Source of the DNA: Pseudomonadota bacterium | Lineage (GTDB): Bacteria; Pseudomonadota; Alphaproteobacteria; Rhizobiales; Devosiaceae | Direction: 5' to 3' | Length of the DNA stretch: 23,639 nucleotides | Assembly (NCBI GenBank): GCA_023415605.1 | Contig: JAEZKB010000210.1 | Location: forward strand, 1 to 23,639 | Shown: positions 22,790 through 23,639 of the stretch, one piece after another | Position numbering within the stretch: the first letter of the stretch is position 1 | Layout: every line of letters starts with the position of its first letter | Notes under the pieces: model-generated | Seen by the model: the letters and a program-made list of their open reading frames with translations, nothing else | Told to the model about the DNA's origin: nothing | Database searches by the model: none | Translations under genes and position numbers: made by a program

Positions 22790-23639
22790 CAGACAGTGAT
22801 CCGATCAGCGATCAGGGGATGGACTGGAGCGTTGTCGCCGATGGTGAAGGCCGCTCGGAAGCGGTGTTCAGCTTCCGCTGCCGTTTTTTCGTCACGGGCA
22901 TGAATGACGCATGAACGGGTTCTTCCATCGACTTTGGTGCCCAAGCCGATGATGCGGTCGAAGCCGACCGCAAAATCAATCGAGTCGGTCGGCAGGCGGC
23001 GCCCGCCTCCCAAGGCCACCACGGCCATGCCGATGGCCTTGGTATCAATGGCGGTGACGACGCCGTCGCCTTCGAGCACGATGTCGCGGACGATGGGGGC
23101 CCTGTCCAGATAGCGGTCCATGCCTTCGATGAAGTCGGCGGGGCCGCCGAGGGCGGCGACCATGCGGCCGAAGATCTCGGCGGCCTTGCCGCTGTCGAGG
23201 GCGGCGACGGGATCGGCATCGAGGCCGGCCATGGCGACGAGTTCGTTGGCGAGCGCCAGCGTCACGTCACGGAGACGGCGATCCTGGTGCTTGCCGGTAA
23301 GGAAATCAACAGCGTTGCGGACTTCGAGCGCGTTACCGGCGGCGCTGGCGAGCGGCTCGTTCATGTCGGTAATCAGCGCTGTGGTCTTCAACCCGGCACC
23401 GTTGGCGACGGAAACGAGGCTCTGAGCCAGTTCGCGCGAGCGCTCAAGGGTGGGCATGAAGGCGCCGGAGCCGGTCTTGACGTCGAGTACCAGCGCGCCG
23501 AGTCCGGCGGCGAGTTTCTTGGAGAGGATAGACGCCGTGATCAGCGGAATGGATTCCACCGTCGCGGTGACATCGCGGATGGCGTAAAGGGTCTTGTCGG
23601 CGGGGGCGAGATCGGCGGTCTGGCCGATGATGGCGCAGC
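22789..23639 (-). CDS. deoA: Thymidine phosphorylase (5' end beyond the window)
   Basis: DeoA splits thymidine and deoxyuridine with phosphate into base and deoxyribose 1-phosphate. The reading frame is open to the right edge, so the N-terminal part, roughly the first third, is missing. The visible part starts [41 protein letters not shown], including the catalytic and base-contacting segment of the family. [13 protein letters not shown] follows, and the protein ends at ...[10 protein letters not shown]. About 282 residues are seen out of a usual 435-440. The stop overlaps the deoB start. The order deoA-deoB-upp forms a catabolic/salvage operon. An internal ATG at 23559 is not the true start. 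Confidence 0.95.
   Translation of the reverse strand, partial: CAIIGQTADLAPADKTLYAIRDVTATVESIPLITASILSKKLAAGLGALVLDVKTGSGAFMPTLERSRELAQSLVSVANGAGLKTTALITDMNEPLASAAGNALEVRNAVDFLTGKHQDRRLRDVTLALANELVAMAGLDADPVAALDSGKAAEIFGRMVAALGGPADFIEGMDRYLDRAPIVRDIVLEGDGVVTAIDTKAIGMAVVALGGGRRLPTDSIDFAVGFDRIIGLGTKVDGRTRSCVIHARDEKTAAEAEHRFRAAFTIGDNAPVHPLIADRITV

Noticed and set aside
1..23639. CRISPR array, insertion sequence, prophage or recombination site
   Set aside because: I found no regularly spaced repeats, transposase or integrase genes, or paired terminal repeats anywhere in the window.

Overview
The window is a high-GC chromosomal segment from an alphaproteobacterium. Gene content and order point to Hyphomicrobiales, and a Devosia-like genus is my best guess. 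The evidence is a Caulobacter/rhizobial-type cpa/tad pilus cluster, a rhizobial-style prephenate dehydratase next to a membrane-anchored cytochrome c, a GTG-started dapD, and a MarR-GNAT fusion regulator. I see no tRNA, rRNA, CRISPR array, insertion sequence or phage gene. The taxonomic call is inference from protein character, not from a search.

Layout. Positions 1-321 hold no gene but several strong GC-rich inverted repeats. Positions 322-7604 are housekeeping and metabolic genes: a small membrane protein and dapD (lysine/peptidoglycan precursor), a LOG-family protein, a pyrimidine 5'-nucleotidase-like HAD, a small secreted protein of unknown function, pheA, a membrane-bound c-type cytochrome with a long Ala/Pro tail, a glyoxylate/hydroxypyruvate reductase, and a MarR-GNAT protein. 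An M17 leucyl aminopeptidase (7657-9000) follows. Positions 9162-20228 are a complete-looking Tad (tight adherence, type IVc) pilus locus. Positions 20271-23639 hold a HAD phosphatase and the nucleoside-salvage run deoA-deoB-upp, with deoA cut by the window edge.

The Tad locus is built from two opposed blocks plus one detached gene. On the minus strand, from right to left, are flp (major pilin), cpaA (prepilin peptidase), cpaB, cpaC (secretin), cpaE, cpaF (motor ATPase), tadB and tadC (platform). On the plus strand, divergent from flp, are a stand-alone pilus N-terminal-domain protein and two TadE-like pseudopilins. tadD (TPR lipoprotein) lies on the plus strand, convergent with tadC across a hairpin terminator. 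No cpaD/rcpB-type gene is present between cpaC and cpaE. A terminator-like hairpin sits between flp and cpaA, which should let the pilin be made in excess over the machinery. Near-matches to the CtrA box lie upstream of cpaB, tadD and flp, suggesting cell-cycle control like that known for Caulobacter pili.

Nothing in the window requires a wholly new system. The items most worth a second look are the candidate regulatory DNA of the pilus locus, the perfect palindrome between the aminopeptidase and the MarR-GNAT gene, and the structured region at the left end.
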